A stretch of DNA of 64,000 nucleotides from Salinibaculum rarum (lineage in GTDB: Archaea > Halobacteriota > Halobacteria > Halobacteriales > Haloarculaceae), in contig NZ_CP129992.1 of the NCBI RefSeq assembly GCF_030505615.1, forward strand, positions 1,798,001 through 1,862,000. Reading direction: 5' to 3'. A model generated the notes under the pieces. The model was not told the DNA's origin. It ran no database searches and saw nothing but the letters and a program-made list of their open reading frames with translations. How positions within the stretch are numbered: position 1 is the stretch's first letter; each line of letters starts with the position of its first letter. The position numbers were made by a program, and so were the translations under genes. Shown in pieces: positions 16,799 through 28,706 of this stretch.

Positions 16799-17871
16799 CC
16801 ATGCGCTATGCAACCAACTACGACATCGGCGACCGGAAACGCCCGACGGGTATCAACGAGGACAGCGTCGCTCTCTCCGTCTTCGAACAGGGCCACCGCG
16901 AGGGCTATCGCGGCCAGACCCGACCCGTCGAGACGGGCGAGGACCACCGGACGATACCGGCAAACCGCAGTGCCGCCGTCTTCGCTCTCGCGGACGGCGC
17001 GGGCGGACACGAAGCAGGTGACGTGGCCTCGTATATCGCGACCACAATCGTCTGCGAGCAACTCGCGCAGGTGGCCGTCCGGGCCGCCCGCGCCGACCCG
17101 ACGGACTTCGACGTGGACATCGAACGCACACCGTCGGTTCCCGACGCCGCTGCCCTGCGCGGGGCAATCGAGGATGCAATCAACGCCGCCCACCGCGCCA
17201 TTATCGCCAACGCCGCCGAAAGCGGCGTCGGTGCGTACACCACGGTCGTCGCAGGTATCGTGGCTGACGGGCAGGTCCACTACGGGTGGGTCGGTGACAG
17301 TCGCGCGTACGTGCTCAATCGCGACCACGAGACCATCGCCCGCTTGACGAAAGACCACGCTTTCGTCGAGGAGCTACACGAGATGGGCGAGATTGACGCT
17401 GTCGAGGCGCACGTCCACCCGCGGGGCAACGAGATTACGCGCGCGCTCGGGGGCACGCCCGAGGAGGACCCCGAAACGGCCGCAATCAGCGTCGAGACCA
17501 GCAGTGTTCCGCTGTATGCAGCGGACAGGCTACTGGTGACAAGCGACGGGCTCATCGACGCCCAGACCGACGCGCCCGACCTGTACGACCGCTATGTCGA
17601 CAGCGACAGGGCCGAGGAGGTGGCCACAGAGATACGCGATGCAGTCGTCACCGACGAGGAGATTCGGGACGTGGTGCTGGATGCTGACTCACTCGAGACG
17701 GCGGCGGCGGCGCTCGGTGCGTTGACCAACGACCGGGGCGGGAAAGACAACTTCTCGGCGCTGCTGGTCGCAGACGAGACGCTCCCGGAGACGCCCGACG
17801 AACTCCCCGTCCGTGACATCGACGAGAAATCGGTTGAGGACAGAGAGACGCAGATTGTGCCAGAAGAGTGA
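16795..17871 (+). CDS. PP2C-family protein serine/threonine phosphatase
   Basis: A 358-aa metal-dependent phosphatase. Classical PP2C motifs are in order: GINEDSV (metal Asp), FALADGAGGHEAGDVAS, GDSRAYVL, LTKDHAFVEE, VTSDGL and GGKDNFSALLV (final metal Asp). All metal ligands look intact, so it should be active. Compared with minimal PP2Cs it has an insertion after the first motif (GQTRPVETGEDH) and an acidic C-terminal tail ending RETQIVPEE. It overlaps the kinase gene by 4 nt. It would reverse phosphorylation by that kinase. Confidence 0.93.
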   Translation: MTMRYATNYDIGDRKRPTGINEDSVALSVFEQGHREGYRGQTRPVETGEDHRTIPANRSAAVFALADGAGGHEAGDVASYIATTIVCEQLAQVAVRAARADPTDFDVDIERTPSVPDAAALRGAIEDAINAAHRAIIANAAESGVGAYTTVVAGIVADGQVHYGWVGDSRAYVLNRDHETIARLTKDHAFVEELHEMGEIDAVEAHVHPRGNEITRALGGTPEEDPETAAISVETSSVPLYAADRLLVTSDGLIDAQTDAPDLYDRYVDSDRAEEVATEIRDAVVTDEEIRDVVLDADSLETAAAALGALTNDRGGKDNFSALLVADETLPETPDELPVRDIDEKSVEDRETQIVPEE

Positions 17872-17890
17872 GCGGGTACTCTCTTGCTGG

Positions 17891-18904
17891 TTAGACGTCG
17901 CGGTCGATTTCTTTTGCCGTTTCGACGAACGCGCGGACCGACTCGACCGGCGTATCCTTGTTGACGCCGTGACCGAGATTGAGGATGTGGCCCTCCGGTC
18001 CGGCGGCGTCGATAACTTCTCTGGTTTTCTCGCGGACGAAATCGGGGTCGCCAAAGAGATACGACGGGTCGAGGTTGCCCTGGACGGGCATCCCGTCGAG
18101 TTGGTCCCTGGCGTCGCTCATCTCGACGGTCCAGTCGAGTGCGACCGCGTCGGCGCCGCTGTTGGCCAGCAGGTCGAGGCGTCCGCCCATCCGCCTGACG
18201 AAGACGATAGTCGGGGCGTTCAAATCCGAGAGAATCTCGCGGTGCAGTGGCAACACGAACTCCCGATAGTCCTCTGGGGTGAGTGCCCCGGCGTAGGTGT
18301 CGAACAGCTGTACCACGTCCGCGCCGTTGCCAATCTGGAACTCCAGGTAGTCTTTGACCACGTCGGCAAACGACGAGAGGAGCGTCCGGAACGCGCCGGG
18401 GTGCTGGGCGCGGAGCTGTCGGAGCGGCATGTTGGTCCGCGAGGGGCCACCGGCAGCGGCGTAGGAGGCCAGCGTGAACGGGCCGCCGGCGAAGCCGATG
18501 ATAGCGGTCTCGTCGCCCACGCGGTTGTTGAGACGGACGAGGAGTTTGCCGACGTAGTCGAGTTCGCGGGCCACGTCCGTGTGCGAGCGGTCCACGTCGT
18601 CGGGGCCGGCGACGGGGTTGTCGACGACGGGGCCGACGCCGCTCTCGATGTGGTAGTCGAATCCCAGCGGTTCGAGGACCGTCAGGATGTCCGAGAACAT
18701 CACGAGGCCGTCGGGTTCGTAGTACTCCCAGGGGAGGAGGGTGATTTCCTCGGCGACCTCGGGTGTTTTGATGGCTTCCAGGAAGCTGTAGTCCTCTCGA
18801 ATCTCGCGGTACTCGGGGATGTGCCGGCCAGCCTGGCGCATCAGCCAGACGGGCGGGCGTTCCGTGCGTTCCCCACGGGCAGCGCGCACGAGCAGGTGGT
18901 CCAT
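17891..18904 (-). CDS. hemE: Uroporphyrinogen decarboxylase
   Basis: A 337-aa enzyme that decarboxylates uroporphyrinogen III to coproporphyrinogen III in heme biosynthesis. The signature PPVWLMRQAGRHIPEYR lies at the N-terminus, GFAGGPFTLASY follows mid-protein, and Asp/Tyr-containing FDTYAGALTPEDY gives substrate-binding residues. A longer reading starts at 18976, but Met at 18904 (MDHLLVRAARG) matches the usual UroD start and length. It converges on the PP2C gene and diverges from a small membrane-protein gene. Confidence 0.96.
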   Translation of the reverse strand: MDHLLVRAARGERTERPPVWLMRQAGRHIPEYREIREDYSFLEAIKTPEVAEEITLLPWEYYEPDGLVMFSDILTVLEPLGFDYHIESGVGPVVDNPVAGPDDVDRSHTDVARELDYVGKLLVRLNNRVGDETAIIGFAGGPFTLASYAAAGGPSRTNMPLRQLRAQHPGAFRTLLSSFADVVKDYLEFQIGNGADVVQLFDTYAGALTPEDYREFVLPLHREILSDLNAPTIVFVRRMGGRLDLLANSGADAVALDWTVEMSDARDQLDGMPVQGNLDPSYLFGDPDFVREKTREVIDAAGPEGHILNLGHGVNKDTPVESVRAFVETAKEIDRDV

Positions 18905-19009
18905 TGTCTCCTCCTTGGCGGGTCGGGGGCTAAGGGTTTCGGATACGCACCTGCGGGCGACTCTGTGAAATAGCAACGTTTAGGGACCGACCCGCGGGTA
19001 CCTCTGGAC

Positions 19010-19237
19010 ATGAGTCAGACAGGTTCGATGGACCATGCAAAGCGTGCCAAACAGGGATTCTTCCTCGGTGCGGGACTTTTTGCCGTGGGCGCGCTCGGTG
19101 AAATCGTCGGGCACTCGCTGTACACTGAACTCCCCGGATGGGAGCAGACGCTGCTGTTCAACGCCGAAGTCGTCGGTATCTTGCTTGCGTTGTTCGCACC
19201 GCTCGTGTTCGGTATCGTCCTCCCGCTGGTCGAGTAA
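19010..19237 (+). CDS. Small two-helix membrane protein (75 aa)
   Basis: A 75-aa protein with two hydrophobic segments (about 16-36 and 51-73) separated by a short polar loop containing HSLYTELPGW, and a basic N-terminus (MDHAKRAKQG) predicting N-in topology. It resembles short conserved haloarchaeal membrane proteins of unknown function. It lies between hemE (divergent) and adk (same strand). Confidence 0.72.
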   Translation: MSQTGSMDHAKRAKQGFFLGAGLFAVGALGEIVGHSLYTELPGWEQTLLFNAEVVGILLALFAPLVFGIVLPLVE

Positions 19238-19294
19238 CAGTCTTTCAGAGCGTGGTCGGTTCCCAGACCGTGAACCGCTCGCATTTGGACAATC

Positions 19295-19300
19295 ATTTAA
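19295..19300 (+). promoter_or_regulatory. TATA-like box for adk
   Basis: ATTTAA about 26 nt before ATG 19324, with a purine-rich TTTGGACAA stretch upstream that could be the BRE. Spacing fits a leaderless promoter. Confidence 0.45.
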
Positions 19301-19323
19301 CCCCCGGCGGGGTACGCTGGACT

Positions 19324-19974
19324 ATGAGTGCACCACAAATTCTGATTATCGGACCGCCAGGCGCAGGCAAAGGAACCCAGAGTGCAAACATCGCAGAGAC
19401 GTACGGCGTCGACCACATCACGACCGGCGACGCGCTCCGTGGGAACAAGGACATGGACATCTCGGATATGGACACCGAGTACGACACGCCCCGCGAGTAC
19501 ATGGAAGCGGGCGACCTCGTCCCGGACGAAGTGGTCAACGCTATCGTCGACGAGGCGCTCTCGCAGGCCGACGGGTTCGTCCTCGACGGCTACCCGCGAA
19601 ACCTCGACCAGGCCGAGGAACTCGAAGACATGACATCCCTCGATGTCATCCTCTCGCTGGATGTTTCCCGGGAGGAACTCATCGACCGGCTGACCGGCCG
19701 CCGGGTCTGTGACGAGTGTGGCACGAACTTCCACGTCGAGTTCGACCAGCCCGAACAAGAGGGTGTCTGTGACGAGTGTGGCGGTGACCTCATCCAGCGC
19801 GACGACGACAACCGCGAGTCCGTCGAGAATCGCCTGGACGTCTTCGAGGAGAACACGAAACCGGTCATCGAACACTACGAGGACGACGACGCCTTCGTCG
19901 CTATCGATGGTGAACAGACTCCCGACGGTGTCTGGACAGACATTCAGGACGCCATCGACGCCCAGACGGAGTAA
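19324..19974 (+). CDS. adk: Adenylate kinase
   Basis: A 216-aa nucleotide kinase: ATP + AMP to 2 ADP. The P-loop GPPGAGKGTQ is at residues 10-19, the AMP-binding segment reads FVLDGYPRNLDQA, and the LID domain has two C-D-E-C knuckles (VCDECGTNF and VCDECGGDL) that bind a structural zinc. The NMP-binding domain around DALRGNKDMDISDMD is normal. Long acidic stretches reflect salt adaptation. Upstream readings lack family similarity, so ATG 19324 is chosen. The gene is followed by DUF106, cmk and cbf5 in the same direction, an order often seen in archaea near ribosomal gene clusters. Confidence 0.97.
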   Translation: MSAPQILIIGPPGAGKGTQSANIAETYGVDHITTGDALRGNKDMDISDMDTEYDTPREYMEAGDLVPDEVVNAIVDEALSQADGFVLDGYPRNLDQAEELEDMTSLDVILSLDVSREELIDRLTGRRVCDECGTNFHVEFDQPEQEGVCDECGGDLIQRDDDNRESVENRLDVFEENTKPVIEHYEDDDAFVAIDGEQTPDGVWTDIQDAIDAQTE

Positions 19975-20008
19975 AAATTGATTAACGCTCGCCACCAGTC
20001 ATAGAGTA

Positions 20009-20893
20009 ATGGCACGTACCGCACAGAAAGTAGACGACCTCGCTGCCGAGGGGGAGTCGATGGTAGACGCCCTGAAGGAGGTCCTCGCCGTCGCCGAAGA
20101 GGAGGGCACCGTCACCTGGAGTGACGTCAGCGACGACATCACGAGCGGCGAGTGGGGTCGCCTCATCGAGACGGGGCTACTCGTCGACGCCGGTGGCGAC
20201 GGATTCGTCATCGACGACCCGGAGGGTATCCACGACGCACTGGACGACACAGACCCCGATTCCGACAGCGACGGTGACGGGAGCTGGACGAAATACGACA
20301 AGGCGGCCGCTGTCGGTGTGCTTGCGCTCTTTGCCGGCTACTCGCTCTCGTCGGTTCGCGCGGAAGTCGCCACCGTCATCGACCTGTTCATGGGACCGCT
20401 CTACGATGCGTTGCCGTTCTACGTCGTGGTCCTGATTCTCGCGTTGCTGACTGGTCTGTTTACGACCATCCTGCAGGACAATCTGATGGACAGCAACGTG
20501 ATGGGTGACTACCAGGAGCAAAACAAGCGGCTCAAAGAGAAACGCGAGCGGGCCAAAGAGCAGGACGACGACGAACTGATGGAGGAGGTTCGCGAGGAGC
20601 AGATGGAACTGATGTCCGAGAACATGGGGATGTTCAAAGCCCAGTTCCGGCCGATGGTCTGGATTATGCTCCTGACGATTCCCGTCTTCCTCTGGCTGTA
20701 CTGGATGGTGCTGGACGTGGGCGTGACCGTGACTGGCTCGGCGATGGTCTTGCCCATCTTCGGGGACGTCGGAACCTGGCAGACGAAGGTGCTCGGACCG
20801 ATTCAGCTCTGGCTCATCTGGTATTTCCTCTGCTCGATGGGGTTCAACCAGATTCTCCGCAAGGCGCTGAACGTCCAGACGTCCCCGACCTAA
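20009..20893 (+). CDS. DUF106 (EMC3/TMCO1-like, Oxa1-superfamily) membrane protein
   Basis: A 294-aa protein with an acidic haloarchaeal N-terminal region (1-100), then hydrophobic segments near 105-125, 137-158, 222-245 and 265-285. A charged helical hairpin (NKRLKEKRERAKEQDDDELM) lies between two of the membrane segments. This layout, together with MFKAQFRPMVWIMLLTIP, matches the archaeal DUF106 family, which is related to YidC/Oxa1, Get1 and EMC3 and is thought to help insert membrane proteins. It sits between adk and cmk, its conserved archaeal neighbourhood. Confidence 0.9.
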   Translation: MARTAQKVDDLAAEGESMVDALKEVLAVAEEEGTVTWSDVSDDITSGEWGRLIETGLLVDAGGDGFVIDDPEGIHDALDDTDPDSDSDGDGSWTKYDKAAAVGVLALFAGYSLSSVRAEVATVIDLFMGPLYDALPFYVVVLILALLTGLFTTILQDNLMDSNVMGDYQEQNKRLKEKRERAKEQDDDELMEEVREEQMELMSENMGMFKAQFRPMVWIMLLTIPVFLWLYWMVLDVGVTVTGSAMVLPIFGDVGTWQTKVLGPIQLWLIWYFLCSMGFNQILRKALNVQTSPT

Positions 20894-20912
20894 TCGCGGC
20901 AACTCGCAACCT

Positions 20913-20918
20913 CTTTTA
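20913..20918 (+). promoter_or_regulatory. TATA-like box and RBS before cmk
   Basis: TTTTAG lies about 25 nt before ATG 20941, and GAGGAGGG immediately precedes the start. The gene may be read both from this promoter and by read-through from upstream. Confidence 0.35.
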
Positions 20919-20940
20919 GTCCCACCAACAGAGGAGGGAT

Positions 20941-21519
20941 ATGTTGATTACCGTCTCCGGTCCAGGCGGCAGTGGCAAGAGCACGCTCGCGACGACGCTG
21001 GCGGACCGACTGGGATACGACCATCTCTCCGGTGGGGACATCTTCAGAGAGATTGCGGACGACCGCGACCTCTCGCCGCTGGAACTGAACAAACTCGCGG
21101 AGGAAGACGACCAGATCGACCGAGATCTCGACCGCCGGTTGCGCTCGACTGCCCGTGACAGCGACGACCTCGTCCTCGAATCACGTCTCGCAGGATGGAT
21201 GGCCGGCGAGTACGCGGACCTCCGGCTCTGGCTCGACGCCCCGCTTGACGTTCGTGCGGCCCGCATCGCCGAGCGCGAGGACAAGACAGTCGACCAGGCC
21301 CGCGAGGAGACGCAGGCCCGCGCCGACAGCGAAGCACTCCGCTACCAGGAGTACTACGGCATCGATATCCACGACCACTCGATTTACGACCTCGTCATCA
21401 ACACCGCACGGTGGGGGCCCGACGGCGTCCTCGCACTCGCTGGCGATGCCGTCGAGAACTACAACGGGGACGCTGACGAGGGGAAATTCCCGGTTACTGG
21501 CGTCACATACGACTTTTGA
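20941..21519 (+). CDS. cmk: Cytidylate kinase (archaeal AAA/P-loop type)
   Basis: A 192-aa kinase that phosphorylates CMP to CDP. P-loop [11 protein letters not shown] at residues 7-17; [10 protein letters not shown] is the nucleotide-binding element of archaeal CMP kinases. [15 protein letters not shown] and the C-terminal DLVINTARW segment complete the fold. Length is right for the archaeal family, which is shorter than the bacterial enzyme. The stop TGA is 2 nt before the cbf5 ATG, so the two are co-transcribed. Confidence 0.94.
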   Translation: MLITVSGPGGSGKSTLATTLADRLGYDHLSGGDIFREIADDRDLSPLELNKLAEEDDQIDRDLDRRLRSTARDSDDLVLESRLAGWMAGEYADLRLWLDAPLDVRAARIAEREDKTVDQAREETQARADSEALRYQEYYGIDIHDHSIYDLVINTARWGPDGVLALAGDAVENYNGDADEGKFPVTGVTYDF

Positions 21520-21521
21520 GC

Positions 21522-22445
21522 ATGCTCCGTGGTCCCCCAGAGGCGCGCTCGCCGGCTGCCCTTCTCTCTTTTGGTGTCGTCAACCTGGACAAGCCGCCAG
21601 GCCCGTCCGCCCATCAGGTCGCGGGCTGGGTGCGGGACATGGTCGACGACCGCCTCGAGGCGGCTGGCGCCGACGAGCGACTCGGCCGGGTGGCCCACGG
21701 CGGAACGCTCGACCCCAAAGTCACCGGCTGTCTCCCGATTTTGCTCGGTGATGCTGCCCGATGTGCGCGGGTCTTCGACGACAGCGTCAAAGAGTACGTG
21801 ACTGTCCTGGAACTCCACGGCAAACCTCCGGCCGACTTCGAGGCTGTCCTCTCGGAGTTTGTCGCGCCACTCTATCAGAAACCGCCGCGAAAGAGCGCCG
21901 TCCGCCGCGACCTGCGCGTGCGCGAGATTCACGACCTCGACGTCCTCGAACGGGACGGCAGACAAGTTCTCTTGCGCGTGCGCTGTGCGTCGGGAACATA
22001 CATCCGGAAACTGTGTCACGACATCGGGCTGGCGCTCGGGACGGGCGCGCACATGGGTGCGCTCCGCCGGACGGCGACTGGTACGTTCGACGATAGCACG
22101 CTCGTGACGATGGAAGACCTGGCCGACGCGCTCGCGTTCTGGACCGAGGACGGCGATGCGTCCCCGCTCAGGTCGGTGGTCGACCCCGCCGAGCGTGCGC
22201 TTGTCGAACTCCCGCGCGTGACTATCGCGCCCAGTGCAGCCCGCGAAGTCGCAGAGGGCGCGCAAGTGTACGCGCCGGGTGTCATCGATGCCGCCCCGGC
22301 GGAGATGGGCGGTGCTGCCCCGACGGTGGGTGAGCCAGTGGTCTGTGAGACGCCAGACGGTGCCGCAGTCTGTCTGGGGACGCTCGTCGACGACCTCGAT
22401 GCAGAGCACGACATCGTCGTCAGACTCGAACGGGTCCTGGTCTGA
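21522..22445 (+). CDS. cbf5: Cbf5/TruB, H/ACA RNA-guided pseudouridine synthase
   Basis: A 307-aa catalytic subunit of the H/ACA guide RNP, which converts uridine to pseudouridine in rRNA and can act on tRNA U55. The catalytic Asp lies in GGTLDPKVTG, preceded by the NLDKPPGPSAHQV motif; YIRKLCHDIGLALG and a C-terminal PUA-like region follow. A TTG start at 21516 is possible, but ATG 21522 needs no rare codon. It follows cmk directly and ends 52 bp before tRNA-Pro. Confidence 0.95.
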   Translation: MLRGPPEARSPAALLSFGVVNLDKPPGPSAHQVAGWVRDMVDDRLEAAGADERLGRVAHGGTLDPKVTGCLPILLGDAARCARVFDDSVKEYVTVLELHGKPPADFEAVLSEFVAPLYQKPPRKSAVRRDLRVREIHDLDVLERDGRQVLLRVRCASGTYIRKLCHDIGLALGTGAHMGALRRTATGTFDDSTLVTMEDLADALAFWTEDGDASPLRSVVDPAERALVELPRVTIAPSAAREVAEGAQVYAPGVIDAAPAEMGGAAPTVGEPVVCETPDGAAVCLGTLVDDLDAEHDIVVRLERVLV

Positions 22446-22497
22446 GCGGCGGGCGAATCGAAGGGCTTAATCCCGGGACAGTACTCCTCCCGAGTGC

Positions 22498-22568
22498 GGG
22501 ACCGTGGGGTAGCGGTATCCTCGGCGGATGGGGTCCGTCGGACCTGAGTTCGAATCTCGGCGGTCCCA
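22498..22568 (+). tRNA. tRNA-Pro (anticodon GGG)
   Basis: A complete cloverleaf without intron: acceptor GGGACCG pairs with CGGTCCC, D-arm begins at GGGTAGC, anticodon stem GGCGG/CCGTC (one G-U) carries loop ATGGGGT with anticodon GGG, and the T-arm is CTGAG-TTCGAAT-CTCGG. The discriminator base is A. Reads CCC/CCU proline codons. It lies between cbf5 and the rRNA promoter region and may have its own promoter. Confidence 0.93.
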
Positions 22569-23332
22569 CTTTTTGCAGAGCGAAAATAGATGCACGAAGA
22601 CGAGCAACGCGACTTCTCGGCAGTCTCACTTCCTTACCAACGCACGCCCGTGAGCGACGCGTGAAACACTGAGACGAGAGAGTCGTGTCGTCCTCTTGCA
22701 CCGTGCAACTGCCGAAAACTACTGGCAGAACGCGCTCTCGAAAGTCTCCACCCTCCATGCTCCGGTAGAGACTGCACAGACCTGGTCGAGTGTCTTCGAT
22801 AATCGAGCAGTAGTGATTGAGCTGGTGCAGCACCGTTGGTGTGAACTCCCCTTACTCACCCGCCCTCTACCGCGGTCGCCGTCGACACCCCCTCACCGGG
22901 ACAACGACTCACATAGTATCAACTTCCATTATATATTTAGAATATGTAAAGAGCCGTTACGTATCGTGGTCTCGTCTCTCACGGGGCATCTCTATCGACG
23001 CATATTTATATATCACCCTCCTCGGATGGAATGCACACGAAAGATGGCGCATGGCGGGGTCGCCCGCTACGCCATCACGCTCTAGACGGACATTCTCCGT
23101 CGATGATGGCGATGTGACAGAGAGGCTGCGTCGCAGTCTCTCTGGCTCCCACGAGCGATAGTGGGGCTCGACGAAAGATGAGGATTCCACCCCTGCGGTG
23201 ACCCCGTATAGATGGTATCTGATGTAAGCCTTGACAGTTTGGTGATGTATTATCGAACCATTCGATGTACTGTCACCAACTGACGGACAGAGACATAGCG
23301 TGTCTCCGCCAGCCCCCTGATTATCAGGGAAC
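22569..23332 (+). promoter_or_regulatory. rRNA operon promoter and leader region
   Basis: About 760 bp without a convincing gene precedes 16S. It has two strongly AT-rich boxes (near 22928-22949, ATTATATATTTAG, and 23001-23013, CATATTTATATAT), consistent with the multiple promoters known for haloarchaeal rRNA operons, followed by several hairpins (for example GACGGACATTCTCCGTC near 23087). The last ~110 bp hold the 5' arm of the 16S processing stem. Exact start sites cannot be set from sequence alone. Confidence 0.65.
23221..23244 (+). other. 16S processing stem, 5' arm
   Basis: Bases 23221-23244 are complementary to 24894-24917 over 24 positions with G-U pairs as the only deviations; the core GTAAGCCTTGACAGTT pairs perfectly with AACTGTCAAGGCTTAC. 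Together the arms enclose the 16S gene and form the pre-16S excision stem. I could not place a canonical two-bulge motif in it. Confidence 0.85.
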
Positions 23333-24805
<1,473 letters not shown>

Positions 24806-24893
24806 AACGACCGGGACTGGGGCTCTGCCCCAGCCCACAAGTCCTGCCACGTTCCGTGGCAGGCAACTGGTGACGACCAGCCATCCGGCTGGA

Positions 24894-24917
24894 CACCGAA
24901 CTGTCAAGGCTTACGTC
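24894..24917 (+). other. 16S processing stem, 3' arm
   Basis: The partner of 23221-23244. It lies in the internal transcribed spacer just before the tRNA-like element, after three local hairpins (CTGGGGCTCTGCCCCAG, CCTGCCACGTTCCGTGGCAGG and CCAGCCATCCGGCTGG). Confidence 0.85.
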
Positions 24918-24931
24918 CCTCTTCGGAGGGA

Positions 24932-24999
24932 TGGCCGGTAGCTCAGTGGTAGAGCACTGTCACGAGACAGTGGCCTCGGTTCGATTCCGAGCTGGTCAC
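24932..24999 (+). tRNA. tRNA-Ala-like element in 16S-23S spacer, abnormal anticodon arm
   Basis: It occupies the position of the spacer tRNA-Ala of haloarchaeal rRNA operons. Acceptor TGGCCGG pairs with CTGGTCA (two G-U pairs, one at the 3-70 alanine identity position); the D-arm GCTC-AGTGGTA-GAGC and T-arm CTCGG-TTCGATT-CCGAG are normal. The anticodon arm is only CTGTC-ACGA-GACAG, a 4-nt loop with no U33 or three-base anticodon, and the discriminator is C rather than A. It is probably a degenerate tRNA kept as a processing element, or a tRNA pseudogene; a decoding tRNA is unlikely. Confidence 0.6.
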
Positions 25000-25114
25000 T
25001 CTCGCGGACGGACGCTCCGTCCGCACTCACCAATGCACCATCCCGCGAAAGCGAGGTTGGGAAGGGTCTGATGTCGCCGCAGTTACCCCTGCGTGTGAAC
25101 GATGACGACCGTGT

Positions 25115-25145
25115 GTACGTGCAATCCAGACGTCAACTGGACCCG
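25115..25145 (+). other. 23S processing stem with bulge-helix-bulge, 5' arm
   Basis: Outer helix 25115-25129 pairs perfectly with 28170-28184. Next come a 4-bp central helix (ACGT, 25130-25133, with GCGT 28163-28166), a 3-nt bulge CAA (25134-25136), and an inner helix CTGGACCCG (25137-25145) pairing with 28154-28162. On the 3' strand the second bulge is AAA (28167-28169). This is the canonical splicing-endonuclease motif for pre-23S excision. Confidence 0.9.
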
Positions 25146-25204
25146 TTTCATCGTGGAACGTGTGTCCGACTATTAGGAACTGAGTTCTGCTCAGTTCCGC
25201 ATCG

Positions 25205-28122
<2,918 letters not shown>

Positions 28123-28153
28123 CATACGCATAGGACGCACGGGCCCGTTGATT

Positions 28154-28184
28154 CGGGTCCAGGCGTAAACTGGATTGCACGTAC
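28154..28184 (+). other. 23S processing stem with bulge-helix-bulge, 3' arm
   Basis: Pairs with 25115-25145 as described there; the AAA bulge at 28167-28169 marks the 3' cleavage position. Confidence 0.9.
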
Positions 28185-28196
28185 ATTTTGGTTTGA

Positions 28197-28282
28197 CCGA
28201 CACATGGTATTCCGGACAAGCGTCCGGAGCCCGGGAGACTCCTTCTCCCGGTGCAGCATTGTGGTTCGAGTCCACAAGTCGG
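28197..28282 (+). other. tRNA-like fold in 23S-5S spacer
   Basis: CCGAC (28197-28201) can pair with GTCGG (28278-28282), closing a domain with three hairpins: TCCGGAC-AAGC-GTCCGGA, CCGGGAGA-CTCCT-TCTCCCGG, and a T-arm-like TGTGG-TTCGAGT-CCACA. The last has the invariant TTCGA of a T-loop. There is no recognisable D-arm or anticodon arm. It may be a tRNA remnant or a structured processing or stability element. Confidence 0.45.
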
Positions 28283-28284
28283 CG

Positions 28285-28405
28285 TTAAGGCGGCCATAGC
28301 GGCGGGGCAACACCCGTACCCATCCCGAACACGGAAGTTAAGCCCGCCTGCGTTCCGGCGAGTACTGGAGTGCGTGAGCCTCTGGGAAATCCGGTTCGCC
28401 GCCTC
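28285..28405 (+). rRNA. 5S ribosomal RNA
   Basis: About 121 nt beginning TTAAGGCGGCCATAGCGG, containing the conserved CCCGTACCCATCCCGAACAC loop and ending GGTTCGCCGCC, whose ends pair as helix I. No tRNA-Cys follows it, unlike in some haloarchaeal rRNA operons. Confidence 0.96.
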
Positions 28406-28415
28406 CATTCATATC

Positions 28416-28480
28416 GCGGTGGGATTTTCCACCGCAGTCATTCACCCTCGAACAGTGCCAACGCTGTTCGGGGGTTTTTG
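28416..28480 (+). terminator. rRNA operon terminator region
   Basis: Two hairpins follow 5S: GCGGTGG-GATTTT-CCACCGC (28416-28435) and CGAACAG-TGCCAACG-CTGTTCG (28449-28470). The second is followed by GGGG and TTTTT (28475-28479). The T-tract after a stable stem is consistent with archaeal intrinsic termination. Confidence 0.7.
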
Positions 28481-28526
28481 TCGTTGCAGACCACACTTAT
28501 CCGGCCCCAGGCGCAAGAGAACAGCA

Positions 28527-28703
28527 ATGGGACTGTTCAACGACCTCGGCAAGAAATTCGAGCAACTGAAACAGGAAGCCGAGTCGTCGGCCAGCGACGA
28601 GGCGACACACGGATGCCGGGAGTGTGAGACGCTGCTGTACACCGACTACGCGGAGTGTCCCGAGTGTGGCAGCGATAGCGTCGTGCCGGTCCGGCGGGAC
28701 TAA
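28527..28703 (+). CDS. Small zinc-ribbon protein (58 aa)
   Basis: A 58-aa protein with an amphipathic charged helix (MGLFNDLGKKFEQLKQEAE) followed by a zinc ribbon C-x2-C...C-x2-C (CRECETLL and CPECGSDS). This design recurs in haloarchaea, where it is annotated only as a zinc-ribbon protein. The N-terminal helix may bind a partner or the membrane surface. The ATG at 28527 is far downstream of the longer reading, which runs through the 5S gene and cannot be coding. It is followed at 3 nt by the secreted nuclease gene. Confidence 0.8.
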   Translation: MGLFNDLGKKFEQLKQEAESSASDEATHGCRECETLLYTDYAECPECGSDSVVPVRRD

Positions 28704-28706
28704 CAT

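Noticed and set aside
22696..23161. Short plus-strand frames in the rRNA leader
   Set aside because: They lie in the promoter region and across AT boxes; translation has no family feature.
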